Below, in pieces: positions 61,870-64,000 of a stretch of 64,000 nt of DNA. The translations under genes were made by a program, and so were the position numbers. The notes beneath the pieces are model-generated. The model ran no database searches and was not told where the DNA came from. It worked only from the letters and a program-made list of their open reading frames with translations. Origin of the DNA: Methylomonas sp. (lineage in GTDB: Bacteria > Pseudomonadota > Gammaproteobacteria > Methylococcales > Methylomonadaceae); the NCBI RefSeq assembly GCF_023228165.1, contig NZ_JALOBS010000001.1:62001-126000 (forward strand), read 5' to 3'. Position 1 is the stretch's first letter. Every line of letters begins with the position of its first letter.

Positions 61870-64000
61870 TTACAATCCATTTTGCCGATTTAGCAAACCA
61901 GAAAACTCAACAGAAGCAACCGGCCTGGAAAACAAAAATCCTTGACCATAATCGCAGCCGGCTCTGACTAACAACTCGTACTGTTCGCCAGTTTCAATGC
62001 CCTCGGCTATCACTTTGATGCCTAACTTATGCGCCATAATAATGATCGCTTCACATAGCGCCATATCGCTTGATTCGGCTTGCAAGTGACTGACAAACGA
62101 TTGATCGATTTTCAGATAATCGATATGGAATTTTTTCAGGTAAGCCAACGAAGAATAACCGGTCCCAAAGTCATCCAACGCCACTTGTATGCCGCCATCC
62201 TGAAACGTTTGCAGGTGCTCACTGACCTGATGAGTGGCGTCCAGCAGTAAACCTTCGGTTATTTCCACCACAATACTTTGCCCGGGTAAACCAAGCTGCT
62301 GTAAATACTGTAACCAGTGTTTCCGATCATAATTCGTCTTACTGAATTGCACAGGTGATTTATTGACACTGATTTGAAACAAGGGGTCGAATTGCTTGCG
62401 CCAAACGTCGACTTGCCGGGCGGCAGTGCGAAATACCCAGTCACCGATCTCAACGATCATCCCGGTTTCCTCCGCCAAAGGAATAAACTGCGAGGGACTC
62501 ACCGAACCCAATGCGGGATGATCCCAACGTAACAATGCCTCAGCTTTGCAGATTTTTTGCGAAACCAGATCAACAATAGGCTGGTAATAAACCGTCAACT
62601 GTTGTTTATCGAGTGCACCGTGCAGTTCATTCAGCAACCGCATGCGATTTTGCGCGCGGTGCTGCATGTCTTTGGTAAAAAAACTGAAACAATCGCGCCC
62701 CATTTTTTTTGCCACGTACATGGCCTGATCGGCGTTTTTCAATAATTCTTCGCTTTTTTTGGCATCGTCGGGATAAATCGCAATGCCGATGCTGGCCGAA
62801 AGATATACCGTGTCATTGGCCAGATTAAACGGATTGGACAGACAGGCTAGAATGCTTTGCGCCAGCGGTTCGATGCAATCATTGTTATCCATCGCCCCCA
62901 CGATAACGGTAAATTCATCTCCTCCCAACCGGGACAAGGTAAAACGTTCACTCACCACCCCCCGTAAACGCCGGCCGGCTTCCCGCAATAAAATATCGCC
63001 CATAAAGTGACCCAAGGTGTCGTTGACATCCTTAAACCGATCAAGGTCGATAAACATCAATGCCATACGTTGATCGTTTTTACGTGCTTTGGCCATTTCC
63101 TGTGCCAGCGTATCTAAAAACAGGGTGCGATTGGGCAGCTCGGTTAAGGGATCGAGGTGGGCTTGTTTCCAAATTACCTGCATGGTTTCAACCTGGTCGG
63201 TAATGTCCTGCAAAATCATTACCTGATGGCCGACCAATTTATCGCCCAAAAGCGCGACATTCATCAAAATAGTCCGTTTACCGCCATCCTTGCAAATCAC
63301 ATCAAGCTCCATGGGCAATAAAGAGTCCTTGCTGGAAAAGGCCTGCTCGATATGGCGTTGCCAATAATCGATGCAACGCTGCCGGTACTCGTGGTCAGGA
63401 AAGGCACTTTCCCACCAATCTTGAAGGTAAATTAAGTCGGCTTCGGTGTATCCGAATGTAGCTATAAAGGCTCTATTCAAATACCGGATGCGTCGCTGTT
63501 CATCATAAAGAAGATAGCCGACTGGCGATTCGTTGATAATGGCATGAAATTTAGCTTCACTGGCTTTTAAGGCCTGATTACTCTGATACACGCGCTGATA
63601 GGGCAACGCGACGCTGTTCATAAACACCGCTTTATAAACTAAACCGTATGCAACGATTTTATAAATGTGTCCTAAAAAATTGAATACATCGGCGACATCG
63701 GCATACAAAGTAAAAAATACTTCGCTCATGGCCATGATTGCCGCGGCCCCGAACAAGCCGGCAACATCGTACACATGCTGTGTATCGGCTTTCCGATAAA
63801 AACGAAATGCCAGCAGTAAATACACTAACGCTAATACGTATTCGCAGTTCTTTTTGAATTCCGTTAGCCCCAGTCCGGCAATAAAGGTGCGAGGCATCCA
63901 TGCCTGATGCCACAACACAATCCAGCCGAATAAACCGACCATCAGCAAAATCACCCCAAGAATCAACCAACGATTCCAGGCATGAGTTAATGACCGGTTA
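61870..64000 (-). CDS. membrane PAS/GGDEF/EAL c-di-GMP protein (5' end cut by window)
   Basis: The frame stays open to the right window edge (codons upstream of the TTG at 63966 read ...NRSLTHAWNRW), so the N-terminus is incomplete. The visible 710 residues have a membrane region of at least four helices (MASE3-like, from GLFGWIVLWHQAWMPRTF), a PAS domain (SEAKFHAIINESPVGYLLYDEQRRIRYLNRAF), a canonical GGDEF (LSRLGGDEFTVI) and EAL (EALLRW; EITEGLLLD; DDFGTGYSSLAYLKKF). Both activities may be intact. PAS sensing of redox or O2 is possible but unproven. It is the second c-di-GMP protein of the window. Confidence 0.9.
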   Translation of the reverse strand, partial: NRSLTHAWNRWLILGVILLMVGLFGWIVLWHQAWMPRTFIAGLGLTEFKKNCEYVLALVYLLLAFRFYRKADTQHVYDVAGLFGAAAIMAMSEVFFTLYADVADVFNFLGHIYKIVAYGLVYKAVFMNSVALPYQRVYQSNQALKASEAKFHAIINESPVGYLLYDEQRRIRYLNRAFIATFGYTEADLIYLQDWWESAFPDHEYRQRCIDYWQRHIEQAFSSKDSLLPMELDVICKDGGKRTILMNVALLGDKLVGHQVMILQDITDQVETMQVIWKQAHLDPLTELPNRTLFLDTLAQEMAKARKNDQRMALMFIDLDRFKDVNDTLGHFMGDILLREAGRRLRGVVSERFTLSRLGGDEFTVIVGAMDNNDCIEPLAQSILACLSNPFNLANDTVYLSASIGIAIYPDDAKKSEELLKNADQAMYVAKKMGRDCFSFFTKDMQHRAQNRMRLLNELHGALDKQQLTVYYQPIVDLVSQKICKAEALLRWDHPALGSVSPSQFIPLAEETGMIVEIGDWVFRTAARQVDVWRKQFDPLFQISVNKSPVQFSKTNYDRKHWLQYLQQLGLPGQSIVVEITEGLLLDATHQVSEHLQTFQDGGIQVALDDFGTGYSSLAYLKKFHIDYLKIDQSFVSHLQAESSDMALCEAIIIMAHKLGIKVIAEGIETGEQYELLVRAGCDYGQGFLFSRPVASVEFSGLLNRQNGL

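Overview
The window looks like the chromosome of a type I (gammaproteobacterial) methanotroph close to Methylomonas/Methylobacter. This rests on protein content alone. A nearly complete set of serine-cycle and tetrahydrofolate C1 genes (malate-CoA ligase mtkAB, malyl-CoA lyase, serine-glyoxylate aminotransferase, hydroxypyruvate reductase, malate dehydrogenase, mtdA, glycerate kinase, glyA, ftfL) lies near several secreted VPLPA-type PEP-CTERM proteins and two large MauG/SACCP-like dihaem peroxidases. No PEP carboxylase and no fchA are in the window.

Layout. 1-0.7 kb: wreck of a cysW sulfate-permease gene. 0.7-3.7 kb: FIST sensor plus GGDEF/EAL protein. 4-11 kb: acetyltransferase, fused 5-oxoprolinase, HAD phosphatase, YggU, EthD-like protein, small membrane protein. 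10.7-13.8 kb: split B12-dependent ribonucleotide reductase (nrdJa/nrdJb) under a tandem NrdR box. 13.9-18.1 kb: very large SNF2 ATPase. 18.2-24.3 kb: mcl-mtkA-mtkB, divergent sga, and an OFA-type MFS carrier with a 41-aa small subunit. 24.3-43 kb: accessory island with four VPLPA-CTERM exported proteins, two dihaem peroxidases, hydroxypyruvate reductase, a TPR-sulfotransferase, a TlpA/DUF4266/DUF3570 operon, and an ApbE flavin transferase. 43.9-48.7 kb: mdh, divergent mtdA-gck-glyA. 48.9-53.3 kb: mocA-xdhC-iorA-iorB molybdenum hydroxylase operon. 53.3-55.8 kb: a GST and ftfL. 55.9-57.6 kb: three small unknown genes. 57.8-61.8 kb: gcvT-gcvP. 61.9 kb to the edge: MASE/PAS/GGDEF/EAL protein cut by the right border.

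How it fits together. The C1 genes move methylene units onto glycine (mtdA, ftfL, glyA, gcvTP) and run serine to glycerate to malyl-CoA and back to glyoxylate (sga, hpr, gck, mdh, mtkAB, mcl). The island between the two halves looks like a cell-surface redox/metal module. Its exported-protein genes carry sigma-54 -24/-12 promoters, one of them followed by a leader resembling a cyclic-di-GMP (GEMM-I) riboswitch with altered binding-site bases. Two exported-protein genes are each paired with a MauG-like peroxidase, recalling the copper-responsive MopE/SACCP, CorA/CorB and MbnP/MbnH pairs. The adjacent TlpA-DUF4266-DUF3570 operon encodes a tiny Cys-ended lipoprotein with a flavinylation-like motif and an outer-membrane barrel fused to a His/Met-rich transporter-like barrel. 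Together these are the best candidates for undescribed biology here.
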